Below, in pieces: positions 48,639 through 60,042 of a stretch of 64,000 nt of DNA (position 1 is the first letter of the stretch; every line of letters begins with the position of its first letter). Under the pieces are notes generated by a model. That model had not been told where the DNA came from. It made no database searches and saw only the letters and a program-made list of their open reading frames with translations. Made by a program: the position numbers and the translations under genes. Origin of the DNA: Maratus speciosus (Eukaryota; Arthropoda; Arachnida; Araneae; Salticidae); assembly GCA_963932465.1 (NCBI GenBank), contig OZ010792.1:110106935-110170934 (forward strand). Direction: 5' to 3'.

Positions 48639-48646
48639 CCATAACC
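48639..48646 (-). other. Primer-binding site of copia II
   Basis: Coding strand GGTTATGG, 2 nt from the LTR end CAACCCAACA. It pairs with the same anticodon-loop half of initiator tRNA-Met as in copia I. Confidence 0.75.
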
Positions 48647-49273
48647 TCTGTTGGGTTGATGGTTGTTGCCCCCTCTTTTTGTATTTCACACGAGAAGGTT
48701 AAATCCCATATAAAAATTTAGCAGAGTGCTCTTGGCAAAATAAATTAAGTTATGCATGAAAACTTTGAAAATATTGTTGAAATAAGAACTTGAAATAAAA
48801 ATAAGTTGTAGCATAAAAAATACATGCATATGGAATATCGCGACTCATATATAACTTTTTGTTTTCAGTGAAAAGGTAAGTGTAATTTGAATTGTACTTA
48901 CAGTAATATGCTAGAGGGAAGAAACAGAAGATTTCCATGAAGACATCTTTATTGGCCTTAACATACAGGAACTTTGCTTCGTTCCAAAATTAAATTGACG
49001 AGCACTTGAAGACAATAATTTGCCTGAACTCGATGGACACCTCTTTATTAAACAACATAATTAACTTTGAAAAATAGCAACTTGTAGTATACTTTAAACA
49101 TCTTTATCACTGACTTAAATTCATATTTTTACGCTTAAACTTCTCCATACTACTCGACAATTCCACTTTTAAATTTTTTAGATTCTTAAAATTACATCGG
49201 CACTTCGCCATATACTACAAAATAGTAGATGAAACTTCATCAGCAAGAACATACCAGATACCAAACATCAGAC

Positions 49274-50423
49274 TAGAGTCCTGTGCGGGTCGGGTTCTAC
49301 CCGACCCGAACCCGCAAATTCAATTTTAAGTCAACCGCCGACCCGAACCCACAAAAATAATTTTCCGCGACCCGACCCGAACCCGCAAAAATAATTTCAG
49401 GCAACCTGACCCGAACCCGAGGTATATCAACCCGCACCCGACCAGAACCCGCAATATTTCAACCCGCAACCCGACCCGAACCCACAATGTAAGGAAAACA
49501 AATCATGTTTTGATACCATTATGAAAAATAATCTACAATTCTGCTTCTAATAGAGAGCTGCACCGGTCTGGCCCGCGGGCCACGGCAGGGCGGCAAAATT
49601 TCAAACTGGCCTGGCCGCTTTATTAGGGCAGTTTTTTTAAACGGGCCGGGCCGGCACAAACAATTGAACGGACTTGCCAGGCCGGGCCGATAACTACTGC
49701 TGATAACCGGGCCTGGAAATTCCGGCCCGTGTAGACCTCTAATTCTCTATACCATTTTTATGTTTTACATAGAAGAATGAACAAATCTATATGCTTTAAT
49801 ATTCAACTATAGTAAAACCTCTGACTTCGACCTGATGCAGAACTCTAAATGGTATAAAACTAAAAACCTAATCTTTACATATGCTTTAAAATTAGTTGCG
49901 GTTTCAAAAGTTCCACTTATAACAATACACCTTGTTTTACACAAGTGGCCATCTGCCTTTAGTTTATCTGCAGTTATTATTTTGAAAAATTTCCCGTCTA
50001 ACATAGTGCATCGTGTATCACCACAATTAAATTATTCACTTGATACATTTGACAGGAAGGACCATTTAGCGTTTTGCTGCGTATTGAATTTTTAAAATAC
50101 AATAAAAATATAATGCAGTTTGTTATTTCGAAGACTCGTGAAAGGTTGACTAAAGACAAAACAGACAGGCACACATTTTGCTTTTGTGAAACTTTGATCT
50201 GCGGTTTATATAGGCTTTTAACAGGAAAAAAATATTTTCCATATTCTTTTAAAAAAGCGGGTCAACCCGAACCGACCTGCAAGAGTAAAAAAGCCAACCC
50301 GAAACCGACCCGCACCAAAAAATTTTAAAGCCGACCTGCAACGGGAAAATATAGCCCGACCCGAACTTCGGGTTGGGTTGGGTTCGGGTAAAAGCGGGTA
50401 ACCCGACCCGATGCAGGACTCTA
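49274..50423. mobile_element. hAT-type element, TAGAGTCCTG ends, rich in CCCGACCCGAACCCG
   Basis: Ends TAGAGTCCTGTGCGGGTCGG and, inverted, TAGAGTCCTGCATCGGGTCG, with a perfect 8-bp duplication CATCAGAC (49266-49273 and 50424-50431). Subterminal CCCGACCCGAACCCGCA words are repeated about ten times on the left and several times on the right. A smaller element (49551-49741) is nested inside. No transposase. Confidence 0.94.
49551..49741. mobile_element. Small GC-rich hAT-type MITE nested in a hAT
   Basis: Left TAGAGAGCTGCACCGGTCTG and inverted right TAGAGGTCTACACGGGCCGG. Interior has GGCCCGCGGGCC and GGCCGGGCCGG palindromes. It is a 191-bp relative of 52767-54095. No clean target duplication. 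Confidence 0.6.
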
Positions 50424-50893
50424 CATCAGACACCTCAAACATGAAATCACTGTCCTTTTAAATCAGGACAAAAATCTATCGGCCAATCAGAATCGACTAC
50501 GCAATTTGCGTAAGTCGGAAGATAATTAACATTTACATTTAATTTGAATAACATTTAATAAATATTACGATGACTTTAGGAAAATTACTTTAATATAAAA
50601 ATGACTTAAAAAATGCTTTTACATGTTAATTAAATTCAAATATTTATTTTATAAAAAAAAAAAATGAATACGAGCGAATGCGATCGCCAGACTTGTATAA
50701 AACCAAAAACTTTCTGCGCACACAAATATTGGGTCAAAAATTTTCTGCAAATTAATTTAATGTTTAATAAAATAACGTGTTATATTATTTTGACGGCATG
50801 AATTAAAAACAGAAGTTTTAAAATAATTACCATTTTACATTAAAAATAAATTGATATTAATTAAATAATAGTTTTGGTTAAAATATAATAAAG

Positions 50894-51085
50894 CTAAAAA
50901 TTCATGATAAGAAATGGTGAATTCTTATCAATTCTTTTGTCAGTGCATTTAGAAACAGCCCAATCCTTAATATTGTGACCTCTTCGTACAAAATGCCAGT
51001 CACTCTGTTCACAGAAATAATGTGGCATTGCTTCTGAAACAACTGAATCACATTTTATAGGGAGAGGTCCATTCATAGGTATCAT
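50894..51085 (-). pseudogene. KIAA1586-like transposase C-terminal fragment
   Basis: 63 codons with NGPLPIKCDSVVSEAMPHYF and WHFVRRGHNIKDWAVSKCTD, a clear relative of the protein at 1-117 that extends it further. It marks the element at 50688-52088 as derived from the same transposase family. The rest of the gene is absent, replaced by the satellite array. Confidence 0.6.
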
Positions 51086-51089
51086 TAGA

Positions 51090-51831
51090 GTTTTTACCGC
51101 GGCCCTTTGACGAAATTCTTGTTTTTTCTGTGGTCATTTGCCGAAATTCCCATTTTTTCCGCGATCATTTGACAAAATTCCCATTTTTTCCGCGATCGTT
51201 TGACAAAATGGTCTGTTTTTCCCGTGATAATTTGACAGAATTCCCGTTTTTTCTCGATCCTTTGATGAAATTCGCATGTTTTTTGCGATCCTTTGGCGAA
51301 ATTCGTGTGTTTTTGCGATCCTTTGGCGAACTTCGCATGTTTTTTGCGATCTTTTAACAAAATTAGCACCTTTTACGAAATTCTTTTAATTTGCGTTTTT
51401 TCTGAGATTCTTTGACGAAATTAGCTTTTTTCAGCGATCTTTTCACGAAATTATGTGCTTTTCCGCAGCCCTTTAAGGAAATTAGTTTTTTTTTTTTTTT
51501 CGCTATTCTTTTACGAAATTTGCGTTTTTTTTTTCTCTCGATCCTTTGACAAAATTCGGGCTTTTTCCGCTGTGCTTTTACGAAATTCGTTTTTTTTTAG
51601 CGCTCCTGTGACGAAATTTGCGTTTCTGTGATTCTTTGATGAAATTATCTTTTTTTTTTTTTCACGATTCTTTGAAGAGATTTGCGTTTTTTCTGCGGTC
51701 CTTTGACGAAATTCGCATTTTTTCGAGATTCTTTGACGAAATTGGTGATTTTTACTGCGAACGATTGACAAAATTGGTTTTTTTCCGTGATTATTTGCTG
51801 AAATTTGCAATATTTTTCAGTGATATTTTTT
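51090..51831. repeat. ~30-bp satellite array inside a hAT
   Basis: About 24 inverted units such as CGATCCTTTGACGAAATTCG followed by a T-rich spacer. It abuts the transposase fragment on one side and the conserved module on the other. Confidence 0.9.
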
Positions 51832-51893
51832 TAGTGTCTGAATTTTCGCACTGATGGCTAATTTTTTTTTTAATTTTCGGAAAATTCGGAACA
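51832..51893. repeat. Conserved module at the satellite edge
   Basis: TGTCTGAATTTTCGCACTGA through TTTTCGGAAAATTCGGAACA to CAGAATCACCCA. The same module is at 34935-35025 (inverted), 38393-38482 and 63294-63389, always on the same side of the array. Confidence 0.85.
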
Positions 51894-52319
51894 GAATCAC
51901 CCATAGCAAACAATACATAAATCATACATAAAATTGGGGAATATTTTTAATTTTTCGGTATTTTTTTTTAAGTTACAAGAACAAAAATTGTTTTTTTTTT
52001 TCCTAAAAAATTTTCCGCAAAATTCCGAATTTTGCGGAAATTTTTCCGCGCACGTCGTGCGCGTGTACGTCTATATTATACGACTCTGGCGATCGCAAGT
52101 GAAATTGCCGTATACGGTCCACGACCGAAACGCGATATGCAACCACTCAACCTTGGCAATAAAAACGTAAACAAACGATGAAAGGTGGCAATGAAAAGAA
52201 AATATATGTAGTCGAGCTCAGGCAAACTTTACAAATAGATTAATGAAAAAATAGAAATTAAAAATGCTTAGGAATAACTTTCCCACAGAATCGTTTGCAG
52301 AAAGAAATAGCCAATACCA

Positions 52320-52758
52320 CGGAAATACGCAATTTCGTCAAAGGATCGTGAAAAAAATTGTGAATATCATCATAGAATCGCAAAAAAAAATGCTGATTTC
52401 GCCAAAGGGTTGCGGGGAAAATGGCAACTTTCGTCAAAGGATAGTGGAAAAAACACGAATTTTGTCGATGAATTGGCAACTTTCGTCAAAGGATCACGGA
52501 AAAAACATGAATTCTGTCGAAGAATTGGCAACTTTCGTCAAAGAATCACGGGAAAAAAATGCGAAATTCATATAAAGATCACGAAAAATCTCGGAATTTT
52601 GCCAAAAAATCTCGAAAAAATCGCAAATTTCGTCAAAGAATCAAGTTAAAACGCAAATTCTGTCAATGGATCGCGGGAAAAAAGCAAATTTCATCAAAGG
52701 ATCGCGGAAAAAACACGAAATCTGTTGAACAATCGAATAAAAATAAAAAAAAAATCGC
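52320..52758. repeat. ~30-bp satellite, block next to copia II
   Basis: Begins about 30 bp after the copia II LTR end. Includes a local double unit (GAATTGGCAACTTTCGTCAA repeated three times, ~60-bp spacing). It is interrupted at 52759 by the hAT and resumes at 54104. Confidence 0.88.
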
Positions 52759-52766
52759 GTGGAAAG

Positions 52767-54095
52767 TAGAGGTCTGCACGGGCCGGAATTTCCAGGCCCG
52801 CCCCGGCCTGGTGTAAAAATTGAACGTCCGGCCCGGCCCGTTTGCATTTTTACAGACCTCGGCCCAGTCCAGCCCGTACAAAAATCAGTGAAAACAGGCC
52901 CGGCCCGACACAATTTCCACACACAAAAAAAAGAAAATCTGTTTTTTTCTCAACATACAGTTAAGATTCTCTTGATGAATACTACATACATATTTATGGG
53001 AACATTTTACAGCATATTTTACATTACTATGATGTTCGCAAAACAGAAAACACACAATATCATTAACGATTACTTAGTGTTTTAGTCATCGTGTTTACAG
53101 ACAATTCAAAATGGAAATAAGGATTCATTAAAAAATTAATGTAGTTCAGAATAAAGGATTAAAAATATAACTTTTGAAACTGTATAATAAAATGTAGATT
53201 TGTGAAAATATTTCTCTCATTTTTAAGTCTCTCCTCAAATCTAAAGGAGCTACATTTCGACACATTTATGAATTCTTTTCTTTTCGGAAATGCGTAAGAT
53301 TGGCAGGTATTCTTATTTAAAAGCTATGTAAATGTCGTTTTTTTTTTATAGATAAAAGCAATATATCTTTCTGAAAATACTGTCAAAGTTAGCGTTTTGA
53401 ATCGAATTTCCGGAAGCGATAGCACAGGAAAGGAGAAAAACATACAGTCACGTGACAGGAATCTCTGTTATCTCTGTAAGTAATTTATCAAATATGGAAA
53501 AAGCTATTCGTCTCCAAATGCCTTCAATAGGCAGGCCTGTCAATTTTATGCCTTTATAGTTAAAAATTTTGTCAGAAAATGTGTCTGAAAGCTTCGCATT
53601 GTTGAGCAGTGAATATGAGAACTACCTTAAGGTATATTTCCAAAGATACTGTTAAGAGAAATTCATTATCACTATTAATACTACAAAACACAATGACTGT
53701 TCTACACATCCTGAAATCGATTAAGACCAGTTCCGTTCCGGCAGGATTCTGCTGAAAAAAAATTAAACTCTGAATCAGACATCTTATAACTGTGCGATGC
53801 CGATCTCTACGATGGACATGTTACATTTCTGTATTGATGTTGTTAAACTCGCATCGGCTAGTGACGCACATTTATACTTCTTGAGAAAATTATATTAATT
53901 GAAAATGGCTTATATTTTATCTGCTTCACCTAAATTCTTATATCGGGCCTATCGGCCCGATATAAGAATTATTAATTTTTTTGCCGGCCCAGCCCGTTGA
54001 AAAAATTGTCCTAATTCTGCCGGCCTGGCCCGTTTGAAAATTCGCCTTCATTTTGGCGGGTACGGACCTCGGGCTAAGCCCGGGCGCGTGCTCTA
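52767..54095. mobile_element. hAT-type element inserted in the satellite, GGCCCGGCCCG-rich ends
   Basis: Left TAGAGGTCTGCACGGGCCGG and inverted right TAGAGCACGCGCCCGGGCTT, with a perfect 8-bp duplication GTGGAAAG (52759-52766 and 54096-54103). Subterminal GGCCCGGCCCG words cluster at both ends. The interior (52930-53930) is AT-rich with no transposase. Confidence 0.93.
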
Positions 54096-54103
54096 GTGGA
54101 AAG

Positions 54104-54470
54104 GTTGCAAAAAAATGCACATTTCGTCAAAAGGTCGCGGGAGAAACAGGAATTCTGTCAAAGAATCGCAGAAAAATGGGAATCTTGTCAAAGCATCACG
54201 GAACAAAATTGAATTTCGTCAAATGATTGCCAAAAAAAAGGGAGTTTCGTCAAAAGATCGTCGAAATAAAAACGGGAATTTCGTCAAAAGTTCGCCGATA
54301 AAACGGGAATTTCGTCAAAAGATCGCCAAAAAATGTGAATTTTGTCAAATGAGCGACGAAAAACTGGGAATTTCGTCTAAAGATCGCGGTGGAAATGCAA
54401 AAATCGCGGAAAACTCAAATAGTATATAGTATTAAAAAGGTGTGGGAAAAACGGGAATTTCGATAAAGAA
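54104..54470. repeat. ~30-bp satellite, continuation
   Basis: Same array as 52320-52758, running on after the hAT. Units such as GGGAATTTCGTCAAAAGATC. It fades near 54470. Confidence 0.88.
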
Positions 54471-56021
54471 TTACAAAAAATGTGCTGCAACATTGTTTTC
54501 ACCAGATTTTTCTTGCAGTTGAGTGGTTTATTAACTGGTGTTTTGAGTGAATGCATGTTAGCTAGTTGTCCAATTCAAATTTTAGGATTGCTGTGTTAAT
54601 GCATCAGAATAAACTTGAAATAGAAACTTTCATTTCAGAATTACTTATAGTATTTGCATAAATTATTAATTTGATTCCCCCCCCCCCCCCTCTCCAAATA
54701 AAGTAGGATTTAAATAAAAATATTGACAATTTTATTGTGAATAAAATAACCTTTGATTGTCTGATACGTGCATTATTTTAAATTTCTTTTTACCATTTCA
54801 CGCGCTTTTCTTCTTTTTTAATCTGTTTGCAATCTCGTGCCTGATTCTGTGTTATAATATTCAAAAATGGATGCTCTTTTATACCAAGCGGTGTTGAAAT
54901 GTCGCTGTCTATCTTGCGGGGTGGAACCACTTATAGGATATACGTTGAGTTTTGGCTGATACGCACCTAAACTGATCAAATATGTCTTTGTCTGACTTCA
55001 TTTTAGACCTTGTTCCTGGGTCATGTTCAATGATGGAATCGTTCCCACTTTCCATAATGCTAACCTCTCCACGATTCTGCTCGATTCCTTTCACGATCTT
55101 ACTATAAATATTTGACACAGACAAGCAATTTGTTTTTCTTCTGTCAATTATATCTAATGTCTCCTTAAGGAACAAGAAAACACTTATAATTCATCAGATC
55201 AGGTCAATTTTTCAAAAATGCTTGCAATTGTTTAAACAATCGACTAAATGATTCAATTGTCTGGCACATTTCAATACACCACGATTAATATGAATGTCTT
55301 CACTGAAGTCGTCATCATCTTCAGTGCTAGTCGATCATCGAGATGTTCAGAACTCTACTAAACTGCTGCGGACTCACAGAAAGACTACTTTGTATATTGA
55401 GAAACTAGTCTCTCCTGGTTCTTTCTCCATTTATTTTCAGCAGTCACGCGAAGTCGAAGAAAGAAGGGGCAAACTTCGGATTTTCGAAAGAAATTAAGAT
55501 AAATGCTAAGGATTGGTGATTTTTAGTGTATGTTTTAAGAAAAAACGTAGAAAATTGAAAAAAAAAATAGATTGTTTCAGAATTGTATCGATCGATACTG
55601 ACAACGTAGAATTTGCCGACTGTGATCAAGGTTGCCGACATTGGGGAAGGAGGGGGAGACACCCCCGGTAGTTTCGCCTCTGTCGACATATAAAAATAAT
55701 GAGAATAAGTCAATATGAACACTAATCGAAGCTATAGAGCAACTGACACCTTCAACAATTAAATGCAAAGTAATTGTCAAGATACTTTTGAGCTAAGGAG
55801 AAGTCATATTTCTTCGGTGGCATAGAATGTAAACAAACAAGTTGAAATTTGATACCTTTGAATAATTGCAGTCCTATTGTTCTTAATGATAGAGAATATA
55901 TTTTCTTTTATATTAAACAAAATACGAGCAACTATAATGTGTCAGAATACTTTTGAGCTCTACTGTATATTTATTTTTGCTTCGACTTGCATTGTGCTAA
56001 CTCTGCTCTCTTTTTATTTAG
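54471..56021. other. TFG: Unassigned end of TFG intron 2
   Basis: No gene is supported. A C-run lies near 54678. The minus-strand open frame 55175-54909 (88 codons) has no recognisable domain. The intron ends at TTATTTAG (56021). Confidence 0.5.
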
Positions 56022-56168
56022 TGAATGGTAATCCTACTCCCTTACAAGCTGATGAAGTTAAGCACATTAGAACAGAGTTACAGAAAATTAGAAATCAAGT
56101 GAATCAGTTGATTGATCAATTAGAACCTAGGCCAGCTGTGCCTGGAACAAGGATCGAAAATGAAAAAA
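56022..56168 (+). CDS. TFG: TFG, third coding exon (coiled-coil region)
   Basis: 147 bp from TTTAG to GTATGA. It encodes NGNPTPLQADEVKHIRTELQ followed by KIRNQVNQLIDQLEPRPA, matching the segment just after the PB1 domain of TFG that forms a short coiled coil used in oligomer assembly. The first two bases finish a Val codon begun in exon 2. Ends in phase 1. The upstream open frame reaching back to 55877 is intronic. Only 119 bp separate it from the next exon. Confidence 0.94.
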
Positions 56169-56287
56169 GTATGATTTTAAACTTAAACTAATTTTAATGA
56201 TTTTTTTTTTTTTTGATAAAATGATCATTGTAAATGTAATTTTAAAAAGTATGTTTTAAAATTTGTAAAATTCATTTCTTTTTTAAG

Positions 56288-56410
56288 ATGCAGCTAATTC
56301 TCAACCTTCTAATACACCAAATGCTGCAGCTCCAAAAGAGTTTGATCCATTATCAGCAAAAGAAGATGGTTCTCGGAATAAAGTGGCATCATCATTTGGT
56401 TTGCAAGAAG
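56288..56410 (+). CDS. TFG: TFG, fourth coding exon
   Basis: 123 bp from TTTTTTAAG to GTAAAC. The frame set by exon 3 reads NSQPSNTPNAAAP, then FDPLSAKEDGSRNKVASSFG, comparable to the vertebrate FDPLKNQDE...SAFGL segment. It starts the low-complexity region; the Pro/Gln/Tyr-rich tail that follows in TFG is not found before 64000. The donor is good, and the exon ends in phase 1. A different frame through here (56288-56527) is a shadow. Confidence 0.92.
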
Positions 56411-56568
56411 GTAAACTATTGCTTTTTTTGCCTCTTCTCATTCTGTTCTTCAATAACAAATTTAAAATATTGCTCTCTTTTAAATATAACTTTAAAAATT
56501 ATTGAACCAAAAAAAAAAGTTAAATAATTTTATATTTATATTTCTGGTGTAAATCGCTCAAGTAAAAT

Positions 56569-58575
56569 ATGTTGTGGCCATCACAAAACTTTCTTCTATA
56601 TAAATCACGTCAATTAAATCATTTAAATAGTACAAGAAATTACATGAATTTAGCACCAATTCATATCAAAATATATCTGAATTTGAAGTTTGATGAAAAT
56701 TCGTGCATTAGTTCTTGAGATAGAGCTACAGCGGGAATTCTGAAAAATGTAGCATAGCAGCGCCACCTGTTGAGCGATTTACACTAAAAATAAACAGCAC
56801 TAAATGATATCAAGGTATACCTGAATCTGAAGTTTGTTGAAAATCTAAGCGTTAGTTCTTGAGATAAAGCTATTGCGGAAATCGCAAAAAATACAGCATA
56901 GCAGCGCCACCTGTTGAGCGATTTACACCAAAAATTAAACAGCACTAATTTACACGTCAATTCATATCAAGGACTAACTAAATCTGAAGTTTGATGAAAA
57001 TTCGTGCATTTTTTCTTGAGTTAGAGCTATTGCGATAATCATGAATAATGCAGCATAGCAGCGCCACCTGTTGGGCGATTTTCACAAAAAAGTAATCAGC
57101 ACCAAACTATATCCTGCACTAACTGAATCTGAAATTTTATGAAAATCCGTGCAGTAGTTCTTGAGATATAGCTATTGCAGAAATCGTGAAAAATGCCGCA
57201 TAGCAACGCCAACTGTTGGGTGATTTTCACCAAAAACTAATCAGGTCTAGTTTATATCAAGGTATAACTAAATAATAAGTTTTGTGAAATTCTGTGCATT
57301 AGTTCTTGAGATAGAGCGCCCACAAAATTTTTGTCACATACAGACTCACAGAGTGACGGAGTGACAGACAGACTCACAGACAGACATTTTCTAAAAACCA
57401 TCAAATCGTGTTCTGGGCATTCTAAAACGTGTAAATCCGTCGAAAACCGGGAGTCGAAAATTTTCACGAATCCAATACTTTTTTCTTGTAAAGATAGAAG
57501 AAAGTAAAAAGTTAAATAATTTTATTTTTAGTCTTTCAAAATGTTTTTAGCGCAAAATCTAGCCTGTTTTTTACTTTCTTCTATCTTTACAAGAATAAAG
57601 CATTGGATTCATGAAAATTTTCAACTTTCGGTTTTCGACGAATTTGCACATTTTAGGGGTCAGAGATTCCGAAAAACATGTTTTTACAAAATGTGTGTCT
57701 GTCTGTATGTGACACAAATTTTTGTGGGTGCTCTATCTCAAGAACTAATGCACAGAATTTAATAAAAATTTACATTCAGTTAGTCCCTGATATAAATTGG
57801 TGCTGATTAGGTTTTGGTGTAAATCGCTCAACAGGTGGTGCTGCTCTGCAGCATTTTCCCCAATTTCTGCAATAGTTCAATCTCAATAACTAATGCACAG
57901 ATTTTCATGAAACTTCAGATTCAGTTAGTCCTTGACTTGAATTGAAGTTTTATACATTATACCATTTTAGTGCAAATCACTCAACAGGTGGCGCTGCTCT
58001 GCAGCATATTTCAAGATTTCTGCGATAGTTCAATCTCAATAACTAATGCACAGATTTTCATCAAACTTCAGATTCAGTTAGTCCTTGACATGAATTGACC
58101 TTTTATACATTTTGGTGTAAATCGCTCAAGAGGTGGCGCTGTTAGGCTTTTTTATTTTCGAGATTTCCACAATAGCTCTATCTCAAGAACTAATGCTTGG
58201 ATTTTCAGCAAACTTCAGATTCAGGTATACCTTGATATGAATTAGTGCTGTTTATGCTTTGGTGCAAGTCGCTCAACAGGTGGCGCTGCTATGCTGCATT
58301 TTTTCGAATTTCCACTATAGCTTTATCTCAATAACTAATGTACGAATTTTCATCCAACTTCAGATTCAGGTATACCTTGATATCAATTAGTGCTGTTTAT
58401 ATTTTGGTGTAAATTGCTCAACAGGTGGCGCTACTATGCTACGTTTTTCATCAAACTTTAAATTCAGATATACTTTGATATGAATTGGTGCTAAATTGAT
58501 GTAATTTCTTGTACTATTTAAATGATTTAATTGACGCGATTTATATGGAAGAAAGTTTTGTGATGGCCACAACAT
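56569..58575. repeat. 2-kb inverted repeat built of ~145-bp AGGTGGCGCT units
   Basis: The outer arms ATGTTGTGGCCATCACAAAA and its complement at 58575 pair closely. The left arm has CGCCACCTG near 56761, 56905 and 57062 and a variant at 57207 (periods 144, 157, 145). The right arm has matching units inverted. The centre, about 57513-57570, separates TTGTAAAGATAGAAGAAAGT from its complement. Flanking target duplication not determined. Same family as 11738-12490. Confidence 0.88.
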
Positions 58576-58851
58576 ACTAGTTGCTTTACTCTTGCAAAAA
58601 ATATTTTTAGGTACTTGCTATTTTCTTGTCAACCATCTTTCACAAAAATATATCACCAAAGAGGGACTTATTTGTATTAATGAATGTTTTTTCAAAAAAT
58701 GCTCTTGTTTCCATAGTTTTATGTGCCCCAGATAAATTTTCAGCAAGAAAATCTTTTAATTTTTTAAATATGTATGGATATGAAACAAAATCTGTCAAAA
58801 ACTGTGCAACTAAACTCTAATAATGATGGATGTTTGAATGAATAGATTGCT

Positions 58852-59209
58852 TTTCAAGTTTTAAGAAAGGGTGGTGTGCTGATGTTGAAAAAGACCACAT
58901 TTTTTAATTCTTAAGGGTACGTTTGAATTTCTGAGGCCATATTTTGAATTATTAAGGGCATTTTTTTCATTTTTAATGACATTCTTGTGATTTTTAAAGT
59001 TACTTTTAATATTTAAAAGTCAGAGCACTCTTTTAAAGACACCAATGAGTCAATTTTTACTACTCAGTCAATTTTTTTAAATAAAAAAAGTAATAAAGGC
59101 ACCTTTTTTGACTGACTGAAAGAAAAGTACTAATTTTTTGGATAAAGGGAAATGTGTTATTTTGTAAATCAAAGGGAAGGCAATGGTGCAGCACCCTGCT
59201 GAAACTCTG
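58852..59209. mobile_element. Short hAT-like relic, CAGAGTTTCAGC end
   Basis: The inverted right end CAGAGTTTCAGCAGGGTGCT and repeated AAGGGCA/AAGGCACCTTTTT words match the element at 27705-29194 in TFG intron 1. Left end diverged; no clear duplication. Confidence 0.6.
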
Positions 59210-59775
59210 TTTTTATTTTGTCAGAAAATAAATGAATACAAATAACAAAAAGTATCTGGGAGACTGGGTCTTGCTCGAACCTTTTTCCTGAGTTCATATT
59301 TTGTTTAAGTAATAACACAATTTTATTTATTATTATATAAAAAATGTCATTTGTTTGTAAAAGTAATGAAAATTGCTGATCCTTCATTTTTTGTTTTCCT
59401 TAAAATATATTTATTCTTATGTATGTTATTAAGTTCTCTATGTTGTATAGGTGACAGTAATGAATTTTTCATTATATATTTCTGCAATCGTTACCTATGA
59501 CTTTGGTTGATTGTCATGGTTTTCACCTGTTTTACCTGCTGTGGTTTTTTGATTTAATGCAGCTAATTTATCATGATTTAAATCAAGTGATTAAAAGAAA
59601 TTTTTTAATTTTTTTTTTTTAATTTAAAGTTTAGGCTAAGGTATTTTGTATTAAATATGCTTTAATAAAATCCTTATTTTTTTAATTTTATTTAAATCAA
59701 ATATCAAACTTTAAAATAAGAATCTTAAATTAAAAATACAAGATTTCAGTTGAAATATGTTAAAATATTAATGCA
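59210..59775. other. TFG: AT-rich intron sequence
   Basis: No gene or complete element recognised. Rich in TTTAAAT-type words. Confidence 0.45.
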
Positions 59776-59805
59776 CTAGCAGCCTTCGCCCGCTATGCTG
59801 GTCGG
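59776..59805 (-). mobile_element. Candidate Helitron 3' end (minus strand)
   Basis: On the minus strand the sequence CCAGCATAGCGGGCGAAGG, then CTGCTAG and T, has the form of a degenerate hairpin followed by CTAG|T. Sequence on both sides of the mariner contains words such as CAAGTCTCATCAGAATCTGT and AAGTCTCATCAAAATC, suggesting one element split by the mariner. The 5' end is unidentified. Confidence 0.4.
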
Positions 59806-60042
59806 TTTTTCTAAAGAAATCTTGAATGAAACAAAATATATCTGTGAATTTGATCATGCGTTTTAAAGCAATATGGACATTTACCTGGTGTATCCAACCG
59901 AATTGCTGAAAGCAATATGAATGTCATTACGCTATTATATCTTTTATTGAGTCATACAAAATTTAGACTGTTAAGGACCAATTTCTTTAGTTGGTCTGTT
60001 AGTGTAAGATTCGGTAAAGGAAATAGAACAATATGTAATATA

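Larger units (their letters stand above)
50688..52088 (-). mobile_element. hAT element carrying a transposase fragment, satellite array and conserved module
   Basis: Left CAGACTTGTATAAAACC and inverted right CAGAGTCGTATAATATAGAC, with a perfect palindromic 8-bp duplication GCGATCGC (50680-50687 and 52089-52096). In order it contains a transposase fragment (50894-51085), the satellite in inverted orientation (51090-51831), the module (51832-51893) and about 195 bp of right arm with GCGCACGTCGTGCGC near 52047. Confidence 0.92.
43928..52287 (-). mobile_element. Older Ty1/copia element (copia II), with two hATs in its 5' LTR
   Basis: Minus-strand order is 5' LTR (48649-52287), primer-binding site (48639-48646), decayed gag-pol (48438-44274) and a partial 3' LTR (43928-44197). 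The LTRs share CTTTACAAATAGATTAATGA and the end TTTCCCACA. Two hATs, each with a perfect 8-bp duplication, lie in the 5' LTR, which would otherwise be about 1.07 kb. The 3' LTR is truncated, so no target duplication of the copia itself can be confirmed. Confidence 0.88.
48649..52287 (-). repeat. 5' LTR of copia II, split by two hAT insertions
   Basis: Runs from TGTTGGGTTGATGG to ACTTTCCCACA. Subtracting 1150 + 8 and 1401 + 8 bp of insertions leaves about 1072 bp. The empty site for the second insertion is visible in the truncated 3' LTR around 44009-44013. Confidence 0.85.

Noticed and set aside
52041..52062. GCGCACGTCGTGCGC palindrome as a replication or protein-binding site
   Set aside because: It is in the subterminal zone of the hAT at 50688-52088 and is best explained as part of the element end.
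54909..55175. 88-codon minus-strand open frame
   Set aside because: No recognisable domain, no partner exons, no composition difference from the intron around it.
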